From assembly GCA_017506865.1 (NCBI GenBank), contig JAFCMP010000501.1:1-64000 (forward strand): a DNA stretch of 64,000 nt, in the 5' to 3' direction. This DNA comes from Tribonema minus (taxonomy: Eukaryota; Sar; Xanthophyceae; Tribonematales; Tribonemataceae). Shown here in pieces: positions 1 to 10,741 of the stretch. The notes under the pieces were generated by a model. That model made no database searches and was not told where the DNA came from. It saw only the letters and a program-made list of their open reading frames with translations. The first letter of the stretch is position 1. Each line of letters starts with the position of its first letter. The position numbers and the translations under genes are program-made.

Positions 1-311
1 ATGGGCAAATGGCTTGCAGCAAGCCAGCAGAAATAGGGCACTTCACACTATCATCATGTTCGCTCATAGGTGTGAAGTGTGCTGCTGGCGGCTGTCAGTA
101 AATGCAGTTGTGCAAGGTTCGGCTCCACCCACGGACCAGAAAAATACATGATGAAAATTGTACTTCAAGTATAATATAATGGCCGCAGCGACATTGCTTG
201 TGGTGAGACCAAAGAGGACTGCAACCATGGACTGCATCCCCGCATCACGGAACAGGTGCAGACTTTCACCGAGCAACACTGTATACCCTCCCTGCTCTGA
301 CATGCACGCAC

Positions 312-3300
312 CTTGACCTTGGCTTCGAAGAGGTCCTTCTTGTTGAGGAAGAGGATGGTGGAGCAGCGCTCAAAGTACGGGCTGTGGCAGATCTCACGGA
401 ACAGCATGATGGCCTCGATCATCCTAACGGTAATCAGCAGCGAGCAGTGATGCACACGTTTGATGTGAGCATAAAAGAGTGGCATTTGACGCGTGCAGCA
501 TGCCTCTTTTTCTGAGTCATCGAAGCCTTCTCAGGCCACTGTCCCTGGTCCATCACCTCCTTCAGGTGTCATCTTGCCATTCTCAAGACAAGTATGAAAC
601 ATTCAACGGTGACAGGCAATCATATGTTGCTGAGAGTACTTGCAGTTGCCAGCATATGCGCTAACGTCACACAAATCAATTGCAAACAGGCGACCAGTGG
701 TTGTGAGCGTAGTGCGCAGTGCGTGCCCTGTGCCTGATGTTGTACTCACACCGCAGACACATGGAAGGATGTACTTGAGGTACAAACTAAACTGAAGTCG
801 TTCGTACCGGGAGGCTTTCCACTGAGCAGCGCGCACGTTCGCCATGCATCATCAGTGTTGAGCGCTGCATGTGTGGCAGGACTCTACCAACCACAAGCCC
901 TACTGTTCGTGGTCTGCAAACGGTACTTCAACAGGAAATCCTTGACTACAGGCCCCCGACACCACAATACATCCAGTTCTAGCAGCACACGACTGGCATC
1001 AGTCTTATGTTGGATTGGTGACATTGATGCGTACCTCTGACGCTGCAGAGCAACATGCTAGTGAGCAGCAGCTCTCTACATTGCAAACGGTCGTGAGTTC
1101 GAGCTTGAACATTGACGAAAGGCCGCAACAAGTATGCACGCCCCGCCTCCTGTTCCATGGCTGCTCTTGACGTCCAACAAGGCACGCAACAGGTCTTTGC
1201 GCCTCAAGGACTGCCATACGCCTCAACACATCCCAAGCGTGACGGCTCCTGAGACGACAGTGAAGTCAGTCTGTGCTGCACTTGGGGCTAACGTTTAGAA
1301 TTTTGATTTGAGTCAGTTGGGAGGGCTCAATGAAGTCAGGCAGGCAGTGGTTGGGTAAGGGTTAAGTCGCAACTTAGGGTTAGGTTAAGGAGGTAACATA
1401 TATACACACCGCGTCCAACTGCTACAGCGCTCCTCAAGTCGGCGTCGAAATTTTTAAACAGCCCCCGACTGTACATGGGGAGCGCTGCCACAAGTTTGAC
1501 GGCCGTGACACGGCAGAGCAGCAGATCCGCGCATTAAGCTCAATGCGCTGCTGACGCAGGTGTGTTGCTCAACGCGTGTGTGCTGCGCACTCCAAACTTC
1601 AAAGCTGAATGTTGAAGTACGGCATCGGCGGCAGCGCTCACCGGTTCGTGGCGGCGTCCTCGTACAGCCCCTGGTCGTACTCGGAAAGCGCGGCGACGTA
1701 GATGACGGCGGTGATGTTGTCGAAGCAGTGGATCCACTTCTTGCGCTCGTTGCGCTGGCCGCCGACGTCATAGATCTCAAACGCGAGGCCGTCGATCGTG
1801 TAGCGGTCCACCACGATGCCGCTCGAGCGGATGCGCACGTGCAGCATGTCCTGCGCGGTGGCCGCGTAGCCGGGCGCGCTGATGCGGTCGAGGTCATTGA
1901 AGAAGTAGGACATGCTGTCGACGATCTGCATGCAGGGGGGGGGGGGGGGGGGGGCAAGGGGGTGAAGGGGGGAAGGGGGGGGGGGGGAAGCAGGGAGGGG
2001 GGGGGGAGGTGGCAGTTAAGATGACGGTCCGAACAGGCGCACAGCACAGAAGGGCTTGTGTTGCATGCTGCGGCGTGTCACCAGTCCGTACTTCAATTTG
2101 CTGTCTGCTGCAGTGGCCAGCAGCGCGACCTTCCAAGTTGCATCAGAGGTAGCAGCCGCAGCTGCAGGCGACGCCGGCCCAATCCTCAACTCAGCGCTAA
2201 GCACTGCTGCTCGCCTCACAGCGCTCACCTGGTACTCGTTGCGCTGCGCCCACGTATGTGTGGATATCGTGCCCTGGCCCTACCATAGCGCTGAGCGCTG
2301 CCATTCAGAGCTGCTCACCTAACAAAATGGCCACCTGATACTCTCGTTGAGCAGTGCTGCCTGTCTCACCCGATACTCGTTGTGGCGCGCTCACGTCTGC
2401 TGTATGACGGCGTCATGCCTCAACCAAAACTTCAAACCTGAACTTCAGCGCTGAGCACTGCTGCCTGCCTCACCTGGTACTCGTTGCGGCGCGCCCACGT
2501 CTGCTGTATGACGGCGTCGTGCCAGAGCGCCTTCATGGCGGCGCCGAGGGCCTCGTCGACCTCCGCCGTCTCCTCGACGTAGCGCACCGCGTCGCGCGCC
2601 TCCTTGGGCTGCGCGCACGGCGCAAGGGGCGCAAGGGCGGGGTGAGGAAACGTAGTGATGAGGGGACTAGGGGGGTGGCATTGTAACGATAATGATTAGG
2701 TAGGCGCTGGAGTGCAGTGCGCAAAAGGGTGGGAGTGGTCGGGTGGGAGACGCATCGAAAGTAGCGACGGGGGCGCCGAACCTACTGGGTGGCGAGCAAA
2801 GCGGCTGGTCAGCGTGAAGCAGGGTGCTGGGTGGAACGTGCTGAGCAATGAACACTTGAAGTCGAGCCTCCCTGCACGTCAGGAGAGCGCGACAGCCATT
2901 GCGCGCTTGGCAGGAGCGCCGCGCGCGGCGTCGGCACGATGCTGCTGCGACTTGCAGAGCGCACAGCGGCATGCCTTCTGACGTGTCAGCGATCAGTGGC
3001 AGACCTGGTGGAACCTGGCACTCTGCCATGAGTAAGCCAGTCATTGCTGTCACGCGTGATGCTGCGCCGTCGTTCTATGATATGTCAACCTAGGAAACAG
3101 TTGGTTGCGATTAAGCACGCTGCAATGTATGTGTGATCGCGGTGATCTGGTACCACGCTGGAGCATGTTGAAGTTCTGGCAGAGGCGGCATTGGCAGAAC
3201 AACTCAAGTGCCTCCGAGTCGCCCAGTCATGCGGTGTTGACAGCTCACCACGCGGCAACATGTGCTCTGTGCCTACGCGGCACGAGCGTTACGAATGCTG

Positions 3301-5568
3301 CACAGCGGCACGTCAAGCAAGACGCTACTGTGTGCTGACGTACCACTTGAGACCACACAGCATCGCAACGCCATCAGGACTCTGCTGGCAGATCGTGGTA
3401 CAGATTTCAAGCTTCAAGTGCGGCGCGTCACAAGCAGTAACACTACAGTGTGACACCAAAGTGGACGTTAGACGCAAGATGGTGCCACCTTGTCTGCCGC
3501 TGCATGTACTTCATGTCAATTCTCGCTCGCGGCGGCAAAAGCACTGATGATCGATGTCAACCTTACTACCACAGTCCAGAGGTACCCTTGTGACCAGGTG
3601 TCTGAATGCTGATGGACAGTCGTTTTGACTGTAATACCCCCTTGCGACAAAGTGTCTGAATGCTGATCGACAGTCGCTCTGACTGTGCTACCAGCAGCGC
3701 ACGACTTGGAGACGCAGAGGAGCCACCCTGTTCATCGGCAGCTCATTACTAGCCACGAACACATCCGGCACACTAACTAGCAAGCTACATAAAGTGAGCA
3801 CATGTGAGCACAATAAAAACTTCAAGTGCATGATGATGTAACTTCAAGTGAACTTCAGAGGATACATACCTTGATGTCATTCTCCAGGCCGAACAAGCTA
3901 GCTTGCCGGACGAGGATCTTCATGGTGGTAACCAAATTTGCGTACACCACGGGTGTCTGTGATGCAAGCGCGCATGCAGCGGAAGCGGTGAGAAGCAGGC
4001 GGCTGGCCCGCATAATCGCCAAGCTGAAGGTTGCGATCATACGCAACGAACAGCTTGTGTATCCGAGTCGTGAACTGTGAACTGGCATTGTACTGGCAAG
4101 CTTGCAAGGATGACGGCGGCACTAGTGCGTTACTTCAAGTCTTTGAACTCTAGGGTTAGAAGTTTCTGCACTGGCGCCGCTGACGTCGTGCAGCCAACTT
4201 GTAGGCATGCAGGCAAGAGGCCTGCCACTGTGACAGTGACGACTTGCAGGCAACACATGTGTGGTGCACGTAGCCTTCAAACGGGTGTAGCGTACCGCGC
4301 ATTTGCTGTCCAAAAAACACATGTCACACAATTCTGCAGACCACATGTTCCGCGCCTACAAGCTGCATTGACAATGACCGCCGACGGTTTTGACAGTATG
4401 TTCTGCGCCTGCATAGACCGTGCCCACACAACCAGCCTTGCAAAAGGCCGTATCAGTGACCACCCAACTATTCAGGTCAGTGATACCTACTCTAGGTGAA
4501 GTTGGCGCAAGATGACGCCGACCACAAGTCCCAGCGGTAGCTGACAGTTGCAATGACTCGGAGGTGGCAGCGATAGCGAAGGTTTTCATGAAGGACAGAC
4601 AGACGCGTACGCCATTACGATCGCTAGCCGCCTCAGGATGGCGGCGATTTTAGTGTAAAGCCGCAGTGCATCTGCTGCCAATGAGTGTCTTCACGCTGTC
4701 TGTAGCGGAAGTGCCTCAGCAACACACCGAGTTGCCTACGTGTACACCACAAATTCTACAGGCACTGTCAAACAGAAAGTCATGGCCAAAAGCAGTCAAG
4801 CAGTCGTTGAGGTGGCGCTCCACCAGTGGAGAAATGCACGGTGATTCACCAGCAGCTACGGTGTCATGGGAAGGTCGTCGACTGCGCTTCACACGCAAGC
4901 CAACCTGAATCCAACAGCAAAGCTTAATCATGCTGGCTCGAAAGCTGCATGTACTATGTAGAGTGGAGAAATGGGTTGCCTACCATTTGTCGCCGATCCT
5001 CCTCCGTAAATTCTCCGTAGAGTAGCTTCATTTGCCGAAAGATGGTGGACTTTCCAGACTCGCCTGGTCCCAGCAGCAGCAGCCGTATTTTTTTCTGACG
5101 GTCGCGCAAAGCAAGCAAGAGTTTGATGCAGCAATTGAATCATCAGCGGTGTGTTGCGATTTGGGTGTGAAGCAAGAGCCATATATTTGCTAGAGTCTCC
5201 GGCCATGGAAGCAGCGCTCGACAAGCAGCCAAGCGCGAGTGTTGCAAGACGACGGCATACGCAACAGGCTGCTGGCGCCAGTGTGCCCTGCTGCGGCCGC
5301 AGCAAGTGTGAGAGCTTGCGGACATCACAAGATACATGATTGGGCTTCAGTGTATCCACGCCCTGCACTCGCCCGCATGGCGACTGCCGACTGCGACGCA
5401 GATGCACTAGCCGAATGACAATTCTACAGGCAGACCTGTGTCCTGCGCGGAAAGGAAAATGACGCTCACCTGTTCTCTGCGATATGCACTTTGACACAGC
5501 TCGTCCACTTCCCTGCTGCGCTTCCAGGCCTCTCTCTCCTCAGGGTTCCTCGACACGCAGCCTCCCAT
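312..5568 (-). CDS. Heterotrimeric G-protein alpha subunit (3' end beyond window)
   Basis: Membrane-attached GTPase that couples receptors to effectors. Six exons read by eye: 5470-5568, 4984-5094, 3870-3956, 2474-2608, 1642-1925 and 312-423. All junctions are GT-AG and phases agree, giving 276 residues; the family is about 350, so the last 75 or so, with the TCAT motif and receptor-binding tail, lie left of base 1. The start MGGCVS gives Gly2 for myristoylation and Cys4 for palmitoylation. G1 is GPGESGKST (residues 42-50), with the Gln/Met helix and acidic stretch behind it. Switch I is RIRSSGIVV, where R175 fits the cholera-toxin arginine and Ser replaces the usual switch Thr. G3 is DVGGQRNERKKW (from residue 197). 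G4 is NKKD (266-269). The acceptor of exon 5 follows a 20-base C run. The intron after exon 4 contains two decayed copies of that exon's end. The final donor could instead lie six bases earlier. Confidence 0.93.
1935..1954 (-). promoter_or_regulatory. C20 homopolymer polypyrimidine tract at a G-alpha acceptor
   Basis: On the coding (minus) strand this is 20 consecutive C, ending eight bases before the TGCAG acceptor of exon 5. More interrupted C-rich sequence continues to about 2000. It is the only pyrimidine tract near this acceptor. Confidence 0.7.
2189..2524 (-). repeat. Three copies of the G-alpha exon 4 end plus donor site
   Basis: The genuine exon end and donor lie at 2471-2524. A 53-base copy with a handful of mismatches sits at 2367-2419, and a shorter copy (about 30 bases) at 2226-2255. 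Each is preceded on the plus strand by a matching stretch of intron containing gcagtgctgcctg-like sequence. The repeated unit is therefore the exon end, the donor and about 30 bases of intron. The copy at 2367 has lost the donor GT; the one at 2226 keeps CAGGTGAG. Confidence 0.75.
3590..3712. repeat. Two-copy tandem repeat, about 64 bp, in a G-alpha intron
   Basis: The phrase gtgtctgaatgctgat, followed by a gacagtcg...gactgt stem, occurs twice with a period of about 64 bases. It lies in the intron between exons 3 and 4. No coding sense. Confidence 0.7.
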
Positions 5569-7179
5569 GCTGCGCTCTTTCTCTCTAGCTGCGTAGCTTA
5601 GCCTGATTCGTGGCTTGTGGCCTTGCTCGCTCTATCCTCGCTAATTGTGTGAGGAGGATACAGCGCGTTTTAAACCTGTGTGTGTGCGTACTCGGCCCTA
5701 GTGGCTACAAAAGCAAGCGGACTGCCTCAGCAGCGGTACCACGCTAGCACGCTGCGGTTAAAGCACAGCTCTTGGCGGACAAAAGCACTTGTGCACCTGC
5801 ATGCAATTGCCTCATGAGTCTTTCGCCTTCCTCGACATTAGCCGAGGATGGCTGGTGGAGATGAGCCTGCCCGCCCGCTTGCTGCAGCTTGATTGGCAGG
5901 CTTCTTCTTCATGATACACATGTGCTGCTGCTACTCATGGCTACACTCATTCATGATCAATCAAGACAGACACCTCATACGTCATAGGCCGCGAGACCCC
6001 ATAGCATTGGGTTCTGGCCAGTGGGCGTATACACCATGTGGATGTATGTGGTAGAGGGTGTCGGGCGCCAGACATCGTTGCTGTTGCCTGCATGTCCGGA
6101 ACAGGAGCTGGAGAACAGGAGTCAGCGATTCGTCCGAATTTGTGAGAGTGTGCCTCCGCTTGCGTTGCCGTTGCCGTTGCAGAGACGTGTGAAGGTGGGA
6201 GCAGCGCGGCTGTGGGTTTTTTGGACACTCGCGGTCATGCAGCATATGCGTGCAGGCGCTGCAGCACGCGGAGAGGGCACGGACAGCACCCAACGGGCTA
6301 CGAGGATGGGCGGCGCAGTTGAAGTTCATGGCACACGAAAAGCTTGGCTGTACTAAAGTCCCGTCTTTTTTGCATGCTGTTTTTCGAGAGCAAGCGCACT
6401 TGTGGCACGCTTGATAGCTTCACTTAACACCTCATTTTTACTGGTGTTGAGGTGCAGGGCTGGCTGAGGCTGACTGCGGGTCAAGGTGCACAACGTGTCC
6501 ACCCCGCTGGAACTGCTATTAGAAATCAAAATGCACACACAAAGTGCAGTCATGATGTCTCTGGATGGTCAGCGTTGCCACCGTACGCAGCCCTGCCGCA
6601 GCGCCAATGTCTGTGTGACACTGCGCCGCGGCATGCGCGCGGGCAGACAGATTCTGAGCGCTGTGCTGCTCCAGGTCGGCTGCTGAAGCACACCTCCTGT
6701 GTGCCAGACGCGGGCTGCGGCAGGCCAGGCGGCGCACTCAGCTGGGCTGACAACCAGCAGCGGAAACTCTTGCCGAGAGCAAGAAGAGGGCTGAAGCGCG
6801 TGGAGCACTGCACAGAGCAGCGTCGGGCGATGGTGGCCATGTTTCGTGATTTTGCAACGTTGTGGAGCCATACACTCCGGAACTCACATTTGCTGCATTA
6901 GCTTGCAGCCATTCAGTATGATTTCCAATGGTACATACTCGCACCCTTCTTTCGACTTCAAAACGGCAAGCTTCCTTCATAAAGTTCCATCATGTTTTCT
7001 TCCATCCTCAAAGTTTCCAGCCTGCGATTGCTCGCGATGTTATGCACGTACTTGCCAGTACACAGCTCAAGAGTTTTTTCATTGCTGATAAGCATTGCTC
7101 GGCAACAACAGCCGTGGCGCCGCGTAAAGAGTGAGAACGGCGTTGCTTCAGTAAAGATAAGATCTGCGCTGGCAATACA
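5569..7179. other. Intergenic region between divergent genes
   Basis: No reading frame here looks coding; the short ORFs on both strands overlap each other and have no family signature. It separates the G-alpha start (minus) from the UIM protein (plus), so it should hold both promoters. I see no TATA box or strong motif that I would defend. Confidence 0.5.
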
Positions 7180-8049
7180 ATGCGTCACACTACCAGCAAG
7201 CGCACCCTGCGGGGTGGAAAGCACGTAGGTGACTCTCTCTCTCTCAAACTTGAACTTCAAAGAACACAAGCAGTAGCAATGAGCTCCCGAAACGACGCAC
7301 AGGCTGCTGTCTCGGTCAGCAGAGCGTGGCAGCCCCGCAACTGCATTAACCTGCTAATTGGCGACGCCAGGAGAAAGCAGATCATGCCTCTTGTAGTGCA
7401 CCTGCTTCCACAAGATCTCGCATGGTGGAATGCATCCAGTGACAAGCTGTGGGAAGAGCTGCAGCGGCTGCTCAAGGATCAGGTTATTACGCCCTATCTG
7501 GCCACGCCATCTGCAGTCACGGGTGACGAGGAGGAAGAGAAGAGCACCGACGCCATTTCCACCAGCCGCAGGAAAGCGCGCAGAGGCGAGAAGTGCGTCC
7601 AGGGCGAGGGACTGCAGTTCACGTTCCGCTTTCGGCCCACCAAACCCGTCTATTCAATAATCACATTCAACTCCGTTCCGGCTGCTACTCAGCAGCAACA
7701 GACTGCCAGCAAACAAGCAGCGCCGGCATACGCATCCCTCCCCTTGAATGAAGCCACGCTTCTTGCGTGGGTGTTCAAGTTCGATCCAGCAAATCCGTAT
7801 GCGCCGCTGCCCACCGAAACAGTAGAAGTCTTTCCCATAACATCCTTCTTCCCCATCCGAAGTGGAGACGCCATCGGCGGGGGCGGCAGCGCAGCGACAG
7901 AAGGCGATGGCGGCGGCGGCGGCGACGCAGCTGATGATGAAGACCGCCAGATGAGAGTTGCCATCGAGCTGTCGCTGGCGGAGAGCAGACGGAATGGCAG
8001 CAGCAGCGGCGGCGGCGGCGGCGGCGGCGGAGGCGGCGCCAGCGGGTGA
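7180..8049 (+). CDS. Unrecognised protein with a C-terminal ubiquitin-interacting motif
   Basis: A 289-residue open frame. The body (about residues 35-230) has a balanced, folded-domain composition, including WQPRNCINLLIGDARRKQ, PLVVHLLPQDLAWW, a basic/acidic insert, FTFRFRPTKPVYSIITF and LAWVFKFDPANPY, but I cannot place it in a family. Near residues 250-270 the sequence DEDRQMRVAIELSLAESRR fits the UIM pattern: acidic cap, Ala in the centre, Ser four residues on, then Glu. A glycine run follows. UIM helices bind ubiquitin, so a role in ubiquitin-dependent sorting or turnover is an inference. The stop overlaps a good donor (AGCGG then GTGAGCC), so the frame may be an exon that continues downstream. 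An in-frame ATG at 7279 is an alternative start; a CT-rich tract and AG just before it could be the end of a 5' intron. Confidence 0.65.
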   Translation: MRHTTSKRTLRGGKHVGDSLSLKLELQRTQAVAMSSRNDAQAAVSVSRAWQPRNCINLLIGDARRKQIMPLVVHLLPQDLAWWNASSDKLWEELQRLLKDQVITPYLATPSAVTGDEEEEKSTDAISTSRRKARRGEKCVQGEGLQFTFRFRPTKPVYSIITFNSVPAATQQQQTASKQAAPAYASLPLNEATLLAWVFKFDPANPYAPLPTETVEVFPITSFFPIRSGDAIGGGGSAATEGDGGGGGDAADDEDRQMRVAIELSLAESRRNGSSSGGGGGGGGGGASG

Positions 8050-9349
8050 GCCATCTGCGCTCTGGCCAGCAGCAGGAGCGAGGGCAGCGACAGCTGGTGG
8101 AGCATCTCGGGCCGGCAGAGTATGCGCAGCAGCATGCGCAGTGCTGGGTGTGCGTGTATGCGCAGCAAACGGCATCAGCAGAATACTCGAAGCACTCAGC
8201 AAGGCGTTGGCTCAATCAACAATTCACGCGGCGGCGGCGGCCTGAAGGGGGCACCAGCAGCAGCGCTCAGGTGCTGATGGCAGACGGTATGACCCAACGC
8301 GGCGGCAGCGTACGCGCACGTTGCGCCCTGCGACTGCGCAAGCACTAGCGCAGCGGCCACATACGCCATGTGCGCATGGCGGCCGGCCCGATTGTCAGGA
8401 AATCATCAGCATCGGACGCCACAGCACGCGCGCCCTCTGCAAGCGTGTGCAGCGCGTGACAGCTAAGCTGCGATCAGTGCATATGCGCCCAACCGACGCC
8501 CTCCCCACACCGGGCGGTGTCAGTTGCTGGGGTTGTTGCGAGCGTGCCATGCTGTGGCGTGTGCTGAAGGTGTGTGATTCAATGGCACAAACGACATGCT
8601 ATACCGCATATGCGGGCTGTGTGCGCCAAGTGTGCTTTGATCGCACTGTTTTTGTTTTCAGTTGACGGCCTGCCACAAGAAAGGTTCCCTGGTACAGGGT
8701 TGCTGTCAGCGGCTGCGTTTGTGCTGTTCAGCATTATGATTTGCGTGGTAGCGCTGTGGTAGTGCATTCAGAACCACATAACGCTGGTTTGCGCATGTGC
8801 GGTCAAAAGGTCATGATGGTGGTAGACAGAAGTTCTCGCATGTGACTTCAGTCACTGTATGAGTATGCACATGCTGCGCGTCGAGGCAGGAGAACCATCA
8901 GGGCAGTTATGTCGTACAGTCACAGAATCATGCTGCTGAACCATGAGGTGGGGGGCCATCAACAGGTCGCCACCACCACCTTCCCCCAGTGGCACAGCAC
9001 TGAAGCGGCTCCGCTGGGCAGGCGCCGCCGCCGCTGCTGCCGCCGCGCGCCATCGCACCAGCAGCACATGCAGCAGCATCTGCGAGCGAGAAAGCGGGCA
9101 GCGGGTGGCCGCAGTCACCTGAAGCCCATGGACGGCCCCCCTGGGCCACCCCCCCTGTGCAGCGCACGTGCGCATGGCAGGCGGAGCTCACGCATATATG
9201 CGAGCCGAGGCTGCGGACGCCGCGGCGGCGTGCAAAGCTGCTGTGGGCACGGCGGCAGCTGGGCGTGCCCTCGATTGAATGCAGTAGGTTGAAACCCGCC
9301 TCTTTGAGAGGGCGCTGCAGCAGTGCGGGTGACGCGCCGCCGCGAGGAG
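8050..9349. other. Region without a recognisable gene
   Basis: Contains only short overlapping frames rich in Arg, Ala and Cys from GC-rich simple sequence on both strands. If the UIM gene is spliced at its apparent stop, a further exon could lie here, but none can be picked out. Confidence 0.45.
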
Positions 9350-9598
9350 ATGGCGATGGCGACGGAAGGCACCTCGCAGCGCGCTGCTGGCTGGGACATC
9401 ATCCTGAAACATCCGTCAATTCGCAATCTTGATGACATTGTCCTGCAAATGCTCCACTGTCAGGCAGCAGTCACCAAAACAAACCTGGGTCTGATCGCAG
9501 AGCTGCGGCATGAAAACGCGCAGCTGCATGCGACCAACACGGCGGTGACGAACGCCAAAGCTGTCTACGCTGTGCAGCTGCAGGCACGCGTGCCGTAG
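9350..9598 (+). CDS. Possible small coiled-coil protein or exon
   Basis: An 82-residue frame starting MAMATEGTSQ. The middle contains LDDIVLQMLHCQAAV and then LIAELRHENAQLHATN, which has heptad-like hydrophobic spacing with polar residues, so a short coiled coil is plausible. A possible acceptor (CTGCAG) lies upstream and GTAGGT overlaps the stop, so it may be one exon of a longer gene. I do not recognise a family. A chance frame is a real alternative. Confidence 0.3.
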   Translation: MAMATEGTSQRAAGWDIILKHPSIRNLDDIVLQMLHCQAAVTKTNLGLIAELRHENAQLHATNTAVTNAKAVYAVQLQARVP

Positions 9599-10741
9599 GT
9601 GCTGGACACGGATCGTGTGCTCCTGCTGCTGCAGAAATGCAACCAGCAGTACACCACACAGATCCACGCGACGCGATCCTTCATGTGAAAAGCAATGCAG
9701 TGACTCTCCATCTACACCTCAACCCTAACCCTAAGGGGCAATGCTACCACACACACCCCCGCTCCTAGATGAGTCAGCAGTGCACAGCGGACGTCAACAC
9801 AAGCATTGCATCTCATGACTTTGTGTGGGCTCAGCTCGCGCAGGCGCGGGCGCAGGCCAGAGGCAGCAGCGTCAGCTGACTACATGATTGCGGTGCAGTT
9901 GCAGCAGACCGGCAGCACCTGGGTCATGGAGCGCAGCCCCCCTGATGTCTTGGTGGGGCTGGAACACATGGCACTTGGAGGAGGGATGCATGTTATTTAA
10001 GCATTGCCGGGGTGCTTGCTGAGTGAGGGCAAGAGCGCAGCCACAGCGCATGATGAACTGCTGGCTCGGTGAGCACTGCTGCTGACGTGCAGCAACAGAG
10101 GCTGCAATCATGCGGAGGTTGCACAGCAGCACCCATTCTCTAGCGAACAGCTCATGTGCCAATGCAAACGCACACGGGCGACAAAAGTGCAGTGGCAGTG
10201 GCGCTTGCGCCTTTCGTGGTGTGATGAGCGCAGGTGTGTGGATTTCCGCTTGTAAAAAGCCTGTCCCCCGCCACATGCCGCAAGTAACCTTACCCATGCA
10301 GCACAACAGCAGCTGCGCAATGAAACGCAGGGACGCCCCCCCCCCCCCCCTTCCCCCTTTCCGCCCTCCCTTGGCGCTCTTGCACAACCTCCACCATAAC
10401 GCTGTATAATCATGCCCCCCCCCCTCCGCGCGCTTATCCAACTGCACACCCTCCAATCCACCAAACAGCAGGGCAACACAGCAGCGCACGATGCGCTATA
10501 ACCTTTGCAGTACCCTCCCACCCCCTACAATCTGTGCCCCAGCCCCAAACCCTCTGCTCCCACAATCTGCCCCCCCCCCTCCCCCCAGAAACCCCCAGCT
10601 GCCGCCAACTCCCCCTCTCTCCCAGGGACTAGCCCCCCTGATTCTCAAGGGGCTCTGCGCCCCCCCCCCCCCACCCCCTCCCTCTCCCCTTCTGCCCCCC
10701 CCCCCTGGACCGTCACGCATGCGCGCGCGCGCGCGCCCACG
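9599..10741. other. C-rich 3' flank of SEC24 with a telomere-like repeat
   Basis: Base 9721 begins two perfect CCCTAA units. From about 10330 to 10740 the plus strand is dominated by runs of C, so the SEC24 transcript end would be G-rich, followed by a short GC alternation at 10722-10738. Proline-rich frames here are translations of the C runs, not genes. Confidence 0.55.

Noticed and set aside
1560-2024. 154-codon plus-strand frame opposite the G-alpha exon
   Set aside because: Exact antisense of the conserved exon; Gly run comes from the C-tract of the intron. No independent support.
9350-9598. Assignment of the small coiled-coil frame to ESCRT subunit VPS37
   Set aside because: Only a loose heptad similarity; no conserved residues that would support the name.
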